A stretch of 64,000 nucleotides of DNA from Caryophanales bacterium (GCA_016282155.1 JAEEJY010000010.1:30271-94270); one strand, 5' to 3'. Positions 17,141-24,780 are shown, counted from the stretch's first letter. A program made the numbers and translations. Notes: generated by a model not told the origin, from the sequence alone.

Positions 17141-18493
17141 CTATTTTCCTAAACAAAATTGACTGAATAATTGATCTATTAATTCTTCTTGGTATGTTTC
17201 ACCAATAATTTCTCCTAATTTACTCCAAGCTTCTTTAATATCTATTTCTACCATATCTACTGGTATATCACTTTCGATATTTTTATTTGCTTCCTCTAGT
17301 AAATTCTTAGCTTCTTCGATTAAAGCTATACTTCTTGCGTTAGAAAGATATGTCATATCTTCTACTTCTATTTCTTCTAAATTATATATTTCTTTTATTT
17401 TTGCTTTTAATTCATCAATACCTGTATCATTTAGAGCACTTATTTGTACTACATTCTTTATTCCTTCAGGTAAAGTTAATTTATTAGGTAAATCACTTTT
17501 ATTTATTACAATAATATAATTCTTATCTTTTAATTTATCTAATATTTCTTTTTCACTATCAGATAATTCAGTATTATTATTTAATACATATAATATTAAA
17601 TCTGAGTTATCTATTAATTCTAAGCTCTTTTTAACTCCTATACTTTCTACTAAGTTATCTGTTTCTCTAATTCCGGCCGTATCAATAATATTAAGAAGTA
17701 AACCATCTAAAGATATTTTTCCTTCTACAATATCACGAGTTGTTCCTTCAATATCTGTTACAATCGCTTTATCTTCATTTAATAATCTATTAAGTAAACT
17801 ACTTTTACCTACATTAGGTTTTCCTATTATTGAAGTCTTAATACCATCATTAATTAAGATAGCATTATTACTATCATTTAAGATTTTATTTATTTTCTTC
17901 AATAAGTTATCCATCTTAGGACCAATATCTTTTGTTTTTAAATCAACAATATCTTCATATTCTGGATAATCTATATTTACTTCAATATTAGCAAGTATTT
18001 CAATAATATCTTGTCTTAATTCTTTAATTAAATTAGATGTCTTACCATTTAACTGATTAATTGCTAATTTATGACTTTTATCTGTTTTAGCATTAATAAG
18101 ATCCATTACACCTTCTGCTTCTGTTAAATCTATACGTCCATTTAAGAAAGCTCTCTTTGTAAATTCCCCTGGTTCTGCTAAACGACAACCATTCTTTAAT
18201 AATAATTTTAAAATATAATTAGTTGTTGAAATTCCTCCGTGAGCATTTATTTCTACTACATCTTCCATAGTAAATGTTCTGGGAGCCTTCATAACACTAA
18301 TTAATACTTCATCGATTACATTATCTCCATCTACTATATAATCATAATTTATAGTATGAGATTCTACTTTATCTAATTTTTTTCTCTTTGTTATTCCATT
18401 AACTATTTTTATAGCATCTTTACCACTAACTCTTATTATTGAGATAGCTCCAACACCTAAAGCTGTTGAAATAGCAGTTATAGTATCGTTCAT
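17141..18493 (-). CDS. mnmE: MnmE (TrmE), tRNA modification GTPase
   Basis: A 450-residue GTPase partner of MnmG. N-terminal folate-binding domain (about 1-118) with EINAHGG, a helical domain, an inserted G domain with GKPNVGKSS (about 222-230), DIEGTTRD, DTAGIR and NKSDL, and a C-terminal FCLGK motif equivalent to C-I/L-GK that activates the one-carbon unit. The start follows AAGGAGGAACTT. It is preceded by an HD-domain gene in the same direction. Confidence 0.98.
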   Translation of the reverse strand: MNDTITAISTALGVGAISIIRVSGKDAIKIVNGITKRKKLDKVESHTINYDYIVDGDNVIDEVLISVMKAPRTFTMEDVVEINAHGGISTTNYILKLLLKNGCRLAEPGEFTKRAFLNGRIDLTEAEGVMDLINAKTDKSHKLAINQLNGKTSNLIKELRQDIIEILANIEVNIDYPEYEDIVDLKTKDIGPKMDNLLKKINKILNDSNNAILINDGIKTSIIGKPNVGKSSLLNRLLNEDKAIVTDIEGTTRDIVEGKISLDGLLLNIIDTAGIRETDNLVESIGVKKSLELIDNSDLILYVLNNNTELSDSEKEILDKLKDKNYIIVINKSDLPNKLTLPEGIKNVVQISALNDTGIDELKAKIKEIYNLEEIEVEDMTYLSNARSIALIEEAKNLLEEANKNIESDIPVDMVEIDIKEAWSKLGEIIGETYQEELIDQLFSQFCLGK

Positions 18494-18503
18494 AAGTTCC
18501 TCC

Positions 18504-19034
18504 TTATTTTATTTTTTTAAATATCAAAGCTAATCCTACATATTTATATAACTGTTTAGGATGTTTGAATATTTCTAAAGAAGTAAACTTATCAACAATA
18601 GTTATTATCCAGCCCTCACAATATTTAGGAGGAGTTACAGTTAAAGGAAACATGTGTTTTTTTATTGAATCAGCTATTTTATTATTTATCATATTAGGAA
18701 AATAAATTTGCGAATTTATAAGCGCCTCAGTAGGGTGTATAAATCCATGCAGATTTTTTATTCCTTTTTTAGGATGAAGTTGCCAATCATCATAATAGAA
18801 GTCATGTAATAAACCAGCAATAGCTGCACTTCTATAATCTAACTTCATCTTTTTAGCAATCTTATATGAATAATATGAAACATAAAGACTGTGTGTATAT
18901 ACAGATCTATTTTCATGATGGTGATATTCTAAACGCTTTTGAAATTCAGGATGTTCTATAATTTCTTTTACAATATCATAATATTCATCATCGATTTTTC
19001 TAAATATTTTTTCTAAATCTTTAGTTTCATTCAT
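18504..19034 (-). CDS. HD-domain phosphohydrolase-like protein
   Basis: A 176-residue HD-superfamily protein. The metal-binding pattern is His in VYTHSLYVS, HD in AGLLHDFYYDDW, and a later conserved helix ending DSIKKHMFP and VDKFTS, as in small HD hydrolases. Substrate (nucleotide or other phosphoester) cannot be told. The ATG at 19034 was preferred to an upstream TTG because AAAGGG lies about ten bases ahead of it. It sits between khpB and mnmE, with the khpB terminator ahead and a TATAAT at 19059-19064, so it may start a new unit with mnmE-mnmG-rsmG. Confidence 0.8.
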   Translation of the reverse strand: MNETKDLEKIFRKIDDEYYDIVKEIIEHPEFQKRLEYHHHENRSVYTHSLYVSYYSYKIAKKMKLDYRSAAIAGLLHDFYYDDWQLHPKKGIKNLHGFIHPTEALINSQIYFPNMINNKIADSIKKHMFPLTVTPPKYCEGWIITIVDKFTSLEIFKHPKQLYKYVGLALIFKKIK

Positions 19035-19058
19035 AGATATCGCCCTTTCAATTGAATA

Positions 19059-19064
19059 ATTATA
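19059..19064 (-). promoter_or_regulatory. Candidate -10 element for the HD/mnmE operon
   Basis: Perfect TATAAT on the minus strand 24 bases ahead of the HD-gene ATG and directly after the khpB terminator. The -35 is not evident. Confidence 0.5.
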
Positions 19065-19074
19065 CACCAAAAAA

Positions 19075-19105
19075 CTAAAAAAAAGAAGACTTTTTAGTCT
19101 TCTTT
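19075..19105 (-). terminator. Rho-independent terminator after khpB
   Basis: AAAGAAGACT/AGTCTTCTTT stem (19082-19091 with 19096-19105), four-base loop and a run of U on the minus strand. Confidence 0.9.
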
Positions 19106-19693
19106 ATAACTTATTACAACATAACGTTGAGGTTCTTCACCAAAGCTTTCAGTTGTTAAATTTTTAAAACCACTTACTATTTCATGCACTAATCTTCTTG
19201 AATATGAATTCATTGGATCTAATTTTGCATCTATTTTAGTATTTAATACTTCTTTAGCAATTCTTTTTACTTCTCTTTCTAAGCGTTTTTCTTTATTCAT
19301 TTTATAACCTGCAGCATCAACATTAATTCTAATATTAAATCCTGTAGCGTTATTTAAAGCTTGATGTAAAAGTAATTGAATTGAATTTAATGTTTTTCCT
19401 TCTTTTCCTATTAATATAGGATTAGATTCACTTATTAACATTACACTATAACTTTTGTTATCTACTAATCTTATTTCAGTATTAACTTTTATATCCATAG
19501 CAAGCGCGATATTAATTATGTATTCTTTAATGAATTGCTTAACGTCTTCCTTATTTATATAAGTTAATTCATATTTTTTACCTTTAAATAATTTACCTGG
19601 AATTTCTTCGATTTTATAGAATACCTCATCCACATTAATACTGTTTAATAATTCTTGTTCTGATTTTCCTTCGATTTTATTTACGTCTATCAT
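19094..19693 (-). CDS. khpB: KhpB/Jag RNA-binding protein
   Basis: A 199-residue RNA-binding protein, named Jag for its position next to yidC (spoIIIJ). A Jag-N domain (about 1-60) is followed by a KH domain with IGKEGKTLNSIQ and an R3H domain with NSYSRRLVHEIV near the C-terminus. KhpB works with KhpA in cell elongation and division control. The start at 19693 has GGAG nine bases upstream and overlaps the end of yidC; an ATG at 19726 would lack a good site and add 11 atypical residues. Confidence 0.93.
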   Translation of the reverse strand: MIDVNKIEGKSEQELLNSINVDEVFYKIEEIPGKLFKGKKYELTYINKEDVKQFIKEYIINIALAMDIKVNTEIRLVDNKSYSVMLISESNPILIGKEGKTLNSIQLLLHQALNNATGFNIRINVDAAGYKMNKEKRLEREVKRIAKEVLNTKIDAKLDPMNSYSRRLVHEIVSGFKNLTTESFGEEPQRYVVISYKED

Positions 19694-20621
19694 TTTTCTT
19701 GTCTCCTTTTTTAACATATTTAACATATAAATTTTGTAAAATTGTAAATGATGAGTTTGTTATCCAATATAAAGCAATCGCTGTTGATACAGAAAGTGAT
19801 GCTGTACCAATCATTACTAAGGATATATTTCTCATTGTTTTCATTTGTTTTTCTTGTTCAGGTCCCATTGAAGCTCCTACATTAAGCTTAAATGAGAAAT
19901 ATGTTACGGCAAATACAAGTACTACTAAAATTAAATAATACCATTTACCTGCGGAAATTGCGATTAATGGTGTAACACCTAAATCATAGAATAAGAATTT
20001 TCCTTCAAATACTGCTGGTAATCTATATAAAGCTTCATAGAAAGCTAGGAATAATGGTAATTGAATAAATGAAAATAAACATCCAGCCGCAGGACTAATA
20101 TTATATTTTTTATATAATAATGACATTTCTTGGGCTTTCATTACCATACTATTATTATCATTTTTTCCAGCATATTTCTTTTCTAATTTATCCATTTCTG
20201 GTTTTATTAATTTCATATTTTCAGATTGCATAGCAGCTTTCTTGGTGAAAGGCACTAATAATAATCTTATTAATAAAGTTGCTATTATAACAGCTAAACC
20301 AAAGTTTTTAACTAGATAACCAATTTTTAATACAAACCATGCTAATGGTTTAACAAATATAGTTGTCCATATTCCTTCATAACCACCGTGAGTAACTTTA
20401 TAATTTTTACATTCAGGTAATTTTTTAATTTCAACTTTGTTTTCTACATATTTTTCAATAGTAGATTTTGCTGTTGGCTGACATAAGATATTAGCTACTA
20501 GGTTTTGACCTGTAACATCATTCTTAACAATTTTATTATCTTTATCTTTTAGGTTTTTACTACATCCTGTTAATAAAAAACACATTATAACAAGAAGTAA
20601 TAATATTTTTTTCTTTTTCAT
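19677..20621 (-). CDS. yidC: YidC/Oxa1 membrane protein insertase (lipoprotein type)
   Basis: A 314-residue YidC/SpoIIIJ-type insertase. The signal peptide ends in a lipobox LLTGC with C20, so it is processed by Lgt (encoded in this window) and signal peptidase II. Five membrane segments follow, with the hydrophilic-groove arginine in TLLIRLLLVPF and a conserved AAGCLFSFIQLPLFLAFY segment. It inserts membrane proteins co- or post-translationally. It is in the usual rpmH-rnpA-yidC-khpB order. Confidence 0.97.
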   Translation of the reverse strand: MKKKKILLLLVIMCFLLTGCSKNLKDKDNKIVKNDVTGQNLVANILCQPTAKSTIEKYVENKVEIKKLPECKNYKVTHGGYEGIWTTIFVKPLAWFVLKIGYLVKNFGLAVIIATLLIRLLLVPFTKKAAMQSENMKLIKPEMDKLEKKYAGKNDNNSMVMKAQEMSLLYKKYNISPAAGCLFSFIQLPLFLAFYEALYRLPAVFEGKFLFYDLGVTPLIAISAGKWYYLILVVLVFAVTYFSFKLNVGASMGPEQEKQMKTMRNISLVMIGTASLSVSTAIALYWITNSSFTILQNLYVKYVKKGDKKNDRRK

Positions 20622-20622
20622 G

Positions 20623-20961
20623 TTATGACTCCCTTATAAGTTTCAATTTTTTAAAATCATCAATTAATGAATTTTCTAATTCTTGATATGAAACGTTTAA
20701 AACTTCTTTCTTAAGAATTATTATAGCATTAAAAGTATTAATATAACTACATTTATCTATTATAGATCTAAGTCTTCTTTTATATAAATTTCTAATTACC
20801 GCATTTCCAATTTTCTTAGAAACAGATAATCCAAATCTATAATATTTTTGTTCTTCAACTCTTTCTATATATATATAGTAGTATTTTCCCCTATAAGATT
20901 TATTAGATTTTATTATTCTTTCAAAATCTTTACTTTCTTTTAAAACATTTATTTTTTTCAT
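20623..20961 (-). CDS. rnpA: Ribonuclease P protein component
   Basis: A 112-residue RNase P protein that binds the catalytic RNA and the tRNA 5' leader. The family RNR motif is visible as GNAVIRNLYKRRLRS (about residues 50-64), and the N-terminus VLKESKDFERIIKSN is typical. One base separates it from yidC. It is downstream of rpmH across an attenuator-like hairpin. Confidence 0.97.
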   Translation of the reverse strand: MKKINVLKESKDFERIIKSNKSYRGKYYYIYIERVEEQKYYRFGLSVSKKIGNAVIRNLYKRRLRSIIDKCSYINTFNAIIILKKEVLNVSYQELENSLIDDFKKLKLIRES

Positions 20962-20976
20962 TTTATCACTCCAAGT

Positions 20977-20996
20977 AAAAAACCACCCTAGAGTGG
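20977..20996 (-). terminator. Terminator/attenuator between rpmH and rnpA
   Basis: CCAC..GTGG-type hairpin (20983-20996) followed by six U on the minus strand. It would make rpmH transcripts outnumber rnpA, as expected from their required protein levels. Confidence 0.75.
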
Positions 20997-21005
20997 CATT
21001 ATTAA

Positions 21006-21128
21006 TTAATGAGTTAAAACTTTACGACCTTTTCTTCTTCTTCTTTTAATTACGTTAGATTTAGCACGTGCTAAAAATCCAATAGTTTTAGCTTTTTTTC
21101 TATTATTTGGTTGGTATGTTCTTTTCAT
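21006..21128 (-). CDS. rpmH: Ribosomal protein L34
   Basis: A 40-residue, highly basic protein, slightly shorter than the usual 44. It starts [18 protein letters not shown] and ends [12 protein letters not shown], both L34 hallmarks. AGGAGG lies upstream of the ATG. It is the first gene on the left side of the origin and is driven by the strongest consensus promoter in the window. Confidence 0.97.
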   Translation of the reverse strand: MKRTYQPNNRKKAKTIGFLARAKSNVIKRRRRKGRKVLTH

Positions 21129-21174
21129 TCTTCTCCACCTCCTGGACTTTTATATTAATTGGTTGCTGCAATTA

Positions 21175-21203
21175 ATTATATATAGAAAAGGCTTGTTTGT
21201 CAA
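21175..21203 (-). promoter_or_regulatory. Consensus promoter for rpmH-rnpA-yidC-khpB
   Basis: Perfect TTGACA (21198-21203) and perfect TATAAT (21175-21180) on the minus strand with a 17-base spacer. Confidence 0.92.
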
Positions 21204-21218
21204 TTATATTTAAAGAAA

Positions 21219-21227
21219 TGTGGAAAA
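21219..21227 (-). promoter_or_regulatory. DnaA box-like element
   Basis: TGTGGAAAA, the reverse complement of TTTTCCACA, one base from the consensus TTATCCACA. Confidence 0.65.
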
Positions 21228-21306
21228 AAACTCCTTTTTTTATTTCCACACCAAATTTATTTTTATAGTGGAAAATTTAGTCTTTATTTTGTTGCAAATT
21301 TTTCTA

Positions 21307-21329
21307 TTTTCCACAATTTGTGTGGAAAA
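21307..21329. promoter_or_regulatory. Inverted pair of DnaA box-like elements
   Basis: TTTTCCACA (21307-21315) and its exact reverse complement TGTGGAAAA (21321-21329), five bases apart, facing each other. Confidence 0.75.
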
Positions 21330-21424
21330 CTTTTTTAACACATTCTTAAAACTTTTTTCCACCAGTTTTGTTAATAACTTTTTAATATCCATATTTTATA
21401 AGATAAAGTTTTCAACATCTCATT

Positions 21425-21448
21425 TTTTCTGGGAAATATATTTCCCGG
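21425..21448. promoter_or_regulatory. Noc-box-like composite in oriC
   Basis: Contains GGGAAAT (21431-21437) and ATTTCCC (21440-21446) as an everted pair followed by GG; read either way each side gives a partial Noc box, for example ATTTCCCGG. Possible landing site for the Noc-like protein at the origin; no exact 14-mer here. Confidence 0.4.
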
Positions 21449-21488
21449 TTTTTTCTTTATTTTTCAACACTTTTTTTGAATTTTTGTA

Positions 21489-21517
21489 TTGGATTTTTTT
21501 AAAAAATAATGTACAAT
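21489..21517 (+). promoter_or_regulatory. dnaA promoter
   Basis: TTGGAT (21489-21494) and TACAAT (21512-21517) with a 17-base spacer. The -10 overlaps the first in-frame ATG (21516), which excludes that ATG as the main start and supports the GTG at 21546. Confidence 0.75.
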
Positions 21518-21545
21518 GAACTTAGGTGAAATAGGTGGTGATATT

Positions 21546-22895
21546 GTGGATTATGATGTTATATGGAATAAATTTCTAGATAAGTTAAAAAATGAAATTC
21601 AACCAATTAATTTTGAGACATGGTTTGAAGAAACTAAGCTTATTGAAATGAGTAATAATATTGCAAAAGTACAAGTCCCAATTCCACTTTGTAAAAGACA
21701 AATCAAAGAAGTATATGATGATTTAGTAACAAAATTATTTAATGAAGTAACGGAATCTAACTTTATAATGGAATATCTTACAGAAGATGAGATTGAAAAT
21801 AATATTATTATTGATACTCAAACTGTAGGAATACCAAACAATAATAATTATTATGAAACAAATCTTGATCCTAAGTACAAATTTGATAATTTCTTACTTG
21901 GTAGATCTAATAAATTTGCTAGAGCTAATGCTTTAGGTGTTGCTGAAAGACCTGGACAATTATATAATCCACTATTTATTTATGGTCCTAGCGGTGTAGG
22001 TAAAACACACCTTATGCACGCAATAGGTAATTATATAACAAAAAATTCTAATGCTAAGGTATTATATGTAACTACAGAAAAGTTTGTTAATGATTTTCAA
22101 AAGATGTATCGTTTAAAGAAAGAAAATCCTAATGGTAGTTATGTAGATGAATTTAAAAATAAATATCGTAATGTTGATGTATTAATAATTGATGATATTC
22201 AATATTTTGAAACATCGCCAGGAACTCAACAAGAATTCTTTAATACATTTAATGAATTACACAGTAATAATAAACAAATTATTATTTCTTCCGATAGATC
22301 GCCTAACGATTTTAAAAAATTGGAAGAAAGACTTAAAACAAGATTCTCTTGGGGATTATCTGTGGATATCCTTCCACCTGATTTTGATTTAAGAATGAGT
22401 ATTATCAACAGTAAAATTTCCGATGTACAAGTAGAATTTCCAGAAGATGTTAAAGAATATATTGCTGGTATATGTACAACAGATGTTAGAAATCTAGAAG
22501 GATGTATAACAAGAGTATTATCATATGCAGCCATTATGAATGGTTCTAATATTGATTTAGAGCTTGCCGAAGAAGCTTTAAATGGCTTTATTGGAAAACC
22601 TATTATCTCAAGAAATAAAATAAATCAAGTTCAACAATTAGTTGCTCAAAAATATAATATTTCCGTAGAAGACTTAAAAGGTAAGAAAAGAAAAGCTAAT
22701 ATAAGTTATCCACGTCAAATAGCTATGTATATATGTAGAGTTAAATTGGATGAACCTTTAGCTCGTATAGGTAGTGAATTTGGTGGAAAAGATCATACAA
22801 CAGTTATGCACTCAGTTAATAAGATTACACAAGAAGTAAAAAGGGATAAACATTTAGAAGATGAAATAACTAAAATTGCTGTGCAAATTAAATAA
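21546..22895 (+). CDS. dnaA: Chromosomal replication initiator DnaA
   Basis: The 449-residue initiator. Domain I begins DYDVIWNKFLDKLKNEI, domain II is short, the AAA+ domain III has Walker A GPSGVGKTH and Walker B LIIDDIQ, and domain IV carries the DNA-binding signature GKDHTTVMHSV that reads the DnaA box. The GTG start at 21546 was chosen because AGGTGG lies seven bases upstream, the family N-terminus begins there, and the upstream ATG overlaps the promoter. It binds boxes on both sides of its own gene. Confidence 0.97.
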   Translation: MDYDVIWNKFLDKLKNEIQPINFETWFEETKLIEMSNNIAKVQVPIPLCKRQIKEVYDDLVTKLFNEVTESNFIMEYLTEDEIENNIIIDTQTVGIPNNNNYYETNLDPKYKFDNFLLGRSNKFARANALGVAERPGQLYNPLFIYGPSGVGKTHLMHAIGNYITKNSNAKVLYVTTEKFVNDFQKMYRLKKENPNGSYVDEFKNKYRNVDVLIIDDIQYFETSPGTQQEFFNTFNELHSNNKQIIISSDRSPNDFKKLEERLKTRFSWGLSVDILPPDFDLRMSIINSKISDVQVEFPEDVKEYIAGICTTDVRNLEGCITRVLSYAAIMNGSNIDLELAEEALNGFIGKPIISRNKINQVQQLVAQKYNISVEDLKGKKRKANISYPRQIAMYICRVKLDEPLARIGSEFGGKDHTTVMHSVNKITQEVKRDKHLEDEITKIAVQIK

Positions 22896-22923
22896 TGTTT
22901 AAAAGTTTTATTTAATAACTTTA

Positions 22924-22932
22924 TTATCCACA
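22924..22932 (+). promoter_or_regulatory. Consensus DnaA box
   Basis: Exact TTATCCACA. Confidence 0.85.
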
Positions 22933-22977
22933 GTAAAAATAAGCTATTAAGCCTTATAAAATAAGTAAATAGTAAAG

Positions 22978-22995
22978 TTATACACATTTTCCACA
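22978..22995 (+). promoter_or_regulatory. Tandem DnaA boxes
   Basis: TTATACACA immediately followed by TTTTCCACA, same orientation, no spacer. Confidence 0.85.
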
Positions 22996-22996
22996 G

Positions 22997-23008
22997 TAAT
23001 AATAATAA
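22997..23008 (+). promoter_or_regulatory. Candidate DnaA-trio element
   Basis: Four TAA triplets directly beside the tandem DnaA boxes. Read 3' to 5' these are AAT units, within the published DnaA-trio consensus. Triplet runs are common in AT-rich DNA, so position is the main support. Confidence 0.5.
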
Positions 23009-23034
23009 TTAATATATAAAAAGGAGAAATAAAT

Positions 23035-24150
23035 ATGAAAATAAAAATTAAACAAAATGTTTTAATGGAACATCTTAATTACGCAATAAAAGGTATTTCA
23101 ACTAAAAATATAATTCCTATATTAAACTGTATAAAACTAGAGCTTAATAAAGATGGTTTATATTTATTAAGTACAGATAATGAAATAGCTATTAAAACTT
23201 TTATTGATAAAAAAGATATTGAAGATATTATTGAAACAGGCGATGTACTTGTTTCGGGTAAATTACTTTTTGAAATTATTAGAAAATTAGATAATGAAGT
23301 AATTACTATTGAAGAATTAATGGATTCTAAACTTAATATATATACTTCTAATTCATCATTTACTTTAAACTGTAATAATTCTAATGAATTTCCAGAACTT
23401 GAATTAGAAGAAAAAGAAAATCCTATTAAAATCAATCAAAAAGTATTTAGAACGTTAATTAATCAAACTATTTTTGCTACATCACAACAAGAATCAAGAC
23501 CAGTACTTACAGGTATTAACTTTAAATTTAGTAAAGGTTTACTTGAATGTACAGCAACAGATTCATATAGATTAGCTAAGAAAAAAATAGAAATTAATAA
23601 TGATGAAGAATTCAATATTATTATTCCTACTAAAAATTTAAATGAATTAGTAAGAATGTTTAATAATGATGAAGAAGATATTGAAATAAATATATTTGAA
23701 AATAAAGTAATATTTAAATTTGGAACTATCTTATTATTATCAAGAGTTATTAATGGTACTTATCCAGATACTTCTAAATTAATTCCTGAAAAATTCTCAT
23801 TAACAGTTAAAATTAATTTAAGAAATTTCTATAACTCAATTGATAGAGCTTCATTATTAACAAATGAAAGTGAAAAAAATACTATTAAATTTGAAACTAG
23901 CAAAGATATAGCGACTATCTCTTCTAATATTCCTGAGATAGGAAATGTTGAAGAAAAAGTTAATATTGAAAAAGATAACGAAGAAGAATTAAAAATTGCG
24001 TTTAATTCTAAATACATGATGGATGCTTTAAAATCACTAGAATGTGAAGAAGTTTATGTAATGTTTAATGGTGATTTAAAACCGATTATTTTAAAGAATA
24101 CTAATAGTGATGATTTAATTCAACTTATCGTTCCTATCAGAACTTATTAA
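23035..24150 (+). CDS. dnaN: DNA polymerase III beta sliding clamp
   Basis: The 371-residue beta clamp, three DnaN folds in series, full length. Recognisable segments are LNYAIKGISTKNIIPILNCI near the N-terminus, TATDSYRLAKKK in domain II and the C-terminal IQLIVPIRTY, the clamp terminus with the binding-pocket residues. AAGGAG precedes the ATG. A strong terminator follows directly, so dnaA-dnaN forms a closed unit separate from comK. Confidence 0.98.
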   Translation: MKIKIKQNVLMEHLNYAIKGISTKNIIPILNCIKLELNKDGLYLLSTDNEIAIKTFIDKKDIEDIIETGDVLVSGKLLFEIIRKLDNEVITIEELMDSKLNIYTSNSSFTLNCNNSNEFPELELEEKENPIKINQKVFRTLINQTIFATSQQESRPVLTGINFKFSKGLLECTATDSYRLAKKKIEINNDEEFNIIIPTKNLNELVRMFNNDEEDIEINIFENKVIFKFGTILLLSRVINGTYPDTSKLIPEKFSLTVKINLRNFYNSIDRASLLTNESEKNTIKFETSKDIATISSNIPEIGNVEEKVNIEKDNEEELKIAFNSKYMMDALKSLECEEVYVMFNGDLKPIILKNTNSDDLIQLIVPIRTY

Positions 24151-24177
24151 AAATAACTTGAAAAAGTTATTTTTTTT
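24150..24177 (+). terminator. Rho-independent terminator after dnaN
   Basis: AAATAACTT/AAGTTATTT stem (24151-24159 with 24164-24172), loop GAAA, then T run. Confidence 0.92.
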
Positions 24178-24183
24178 GTGTAA

Positions 24184-24210
24184 TTCGACACCGTTCGACA
24201 CGATTCGACA
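24184..24210 (+). repeat. Three phased TTCGACA direct repeats upstream of comK
   Basis: TTCGACA occurs at 24184-24190, 24194-24200 and 24204-24210, exactly ten bases apart, so all three face the same side of the helix. The array ends 11 bases before the -10 region of comK and replaces a normal -35. This is the layout of an activator or repressor operator. The binding protein is unknown. Confidence 0.8.
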
Positions 24211-24218
24211 TCAAAAAG

Positions 24219-24227
24219 TGATATAAG
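24219..24227 (+). promoter_or_regulatory. Extended -10 promoter for comK
   Basis: TGATATAAG (TG-n-TATAAG), 44 bases ahead of the ATG, after the TTCGACA array. No -35 hexamer at 17 bases. Confidence 0.6.
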
Positions 24228-24270
24228 AGAGGCAATTCTCATTATTTGAGATGTGGAAAGGAAGGATTTT

Positions 24271-24726
24271 ATGCAAAATAGTTATGATTATGAGATTAAT
24301 AAGGGAACACTTTGTCTTATTCAGGAAGGAGATAACAATACTAAAGTAATAGAAATAAATAATGAATACGAAGTAAGTAAAAACATTCACAAGATAATTG
24401 ATGAAAGTTGTAGATCTTTTGGAAGTACTTTAAAAGGAAGAAATGAAGGAACTAAGAATTTAACAGGTATAAAATATAAAGCTCCAATTATAATATCTGA
24501 GTATTTATCTATTATAATGATACCTACCGGATCTACAAGAGGTAATATATGTCACTGGATATCTTTAAATAGTATAAAAAGAGTGGAAAAAGATGAAAAT
24601 AACCTAGCTATTATCGAATTTATTAACGGTAAAAATGTAAGATTAGATGTTTCTTATTATGTTGTGGAAAACCAACTTGCTAAAGCTGTGAGATTAGACT
24701 ATTGTTTAAAGAAAAAATATGCTTAA
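24271..24726 (+). CDS. comK: ComK-family competence transcription factor homologue
   Basis: A 151-residue ComK-family protein. The family core is clear: DESCRSFGSTLKGRNEGT aligns with the SCRFFGSSYAGRKAGT segment of B. subtilis ComK, then KAPIIIS, the STR residues of PTGSTRGN, HWISL and SYYVVENQ follow in the right order. ComK activates DNA-uptake genes by binding AT-boxes. It is shorter than the 192-residue Bacillus protein and lacks the C-terminal tail used for MecA/ClpC degradation. The start at 24271 has AAGGAAGG upstream; a GTG at 24253 would place that site inside the gene. It lies between dnaN and recF, where Bacilli usually carry the S4-domain gene yaaA. Confidence 0.85.
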   Translation: MQNSYDYEINKGTLCLIQEGDNNTKVIEINNEYEVSKNIHKIIDESCRSFGSTLKGRNEGTKNLTGIKYKAPIIISEYLSIIMIPTGSTRGNICHWISLNSIKRVEKDENNLAIIEFINGKNVRLDVSYYVVENQLAKAVRLDYCLKKKYA

Positions 24727-24759
24727 AAAGGGTAAAAAAACTTAATTTACCTTTTTTTT
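24725..24759 (+). terminator. Rho-independent terminator after comK
   Basis: GGTAAA/TTTACC stem (24731-24736 with 24746-24751) and an eight-T tail. Confidence 0.8.
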
Positions 24760-24771
24760 GCCCCTTATTTG

Positions 24772-24780
24772 TGTTATAAT
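24772..24780 (+). promoter_or_regulatory. Extended -10 promoter for recF-gyrB-gyrA
   Basis: TGTTATAAT after the comK terminator, 75 bases ahead of recF. Confidence 0.7.

Larger units (their letters stand above)
21129..21545. other. oriC, rpmH-dnaA part
   Basis: The 417-base gap between divergent rpmH and dnaA. It holds the rpmH and dnaA promoters, a cluster of DnaA-box-like TTTTCCACA elements in both orientations (21219-21227, 21307-21315, 21321-21329, plus one-mismatch copies at 21267-21275 and 21355-21363), a Noc-box-like composite at 21425-21448, and long T-rich tracts. The strand switch of gene direction at this point and the flanking rpmH/dnaA genes mark it as the replication origin. 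Confidence 0.93.
22896..23034. other. oriC, dnaA-dnaN part with DnaA boxes and probable unwinding element
   Basis: This gap holds two perfect DnaA boxes, TTATCCACA (22924-22932) and TTATACACA (22978-22986), then TTTTCCACA (22987-22995) in direct contact with the second. The run TAATAATAATAA (22997-23008) follows two bases later and leads into a fully AT stretch. A box, then repeated triplets, then an AT-rich region is the layout of the B. subtilis basal unwinding system with DnaA-trios, located in the same dnaA-dnaN gap. Confidence 0.8.

Noticed and set aside
21220..21519. Open frame of 99 codons on the plus strand between rpmH and dnaA
   Set aside because: Phe/Ile/Leu-rich translation of T-rich origin DNA, crossed by DnaA boxes and the dnaA promoter; no ribosome site or family resemblance.
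24161..24173. AAAA-N5-TTTT ComK-type AT-box ahead of comK, suggesting autoregulation
   Set aside because: It lies within the dnaN terminator hairpin and such a pattern is frequent by chance in this AT-rich DNA; only one half of the two-box ComK site is present.
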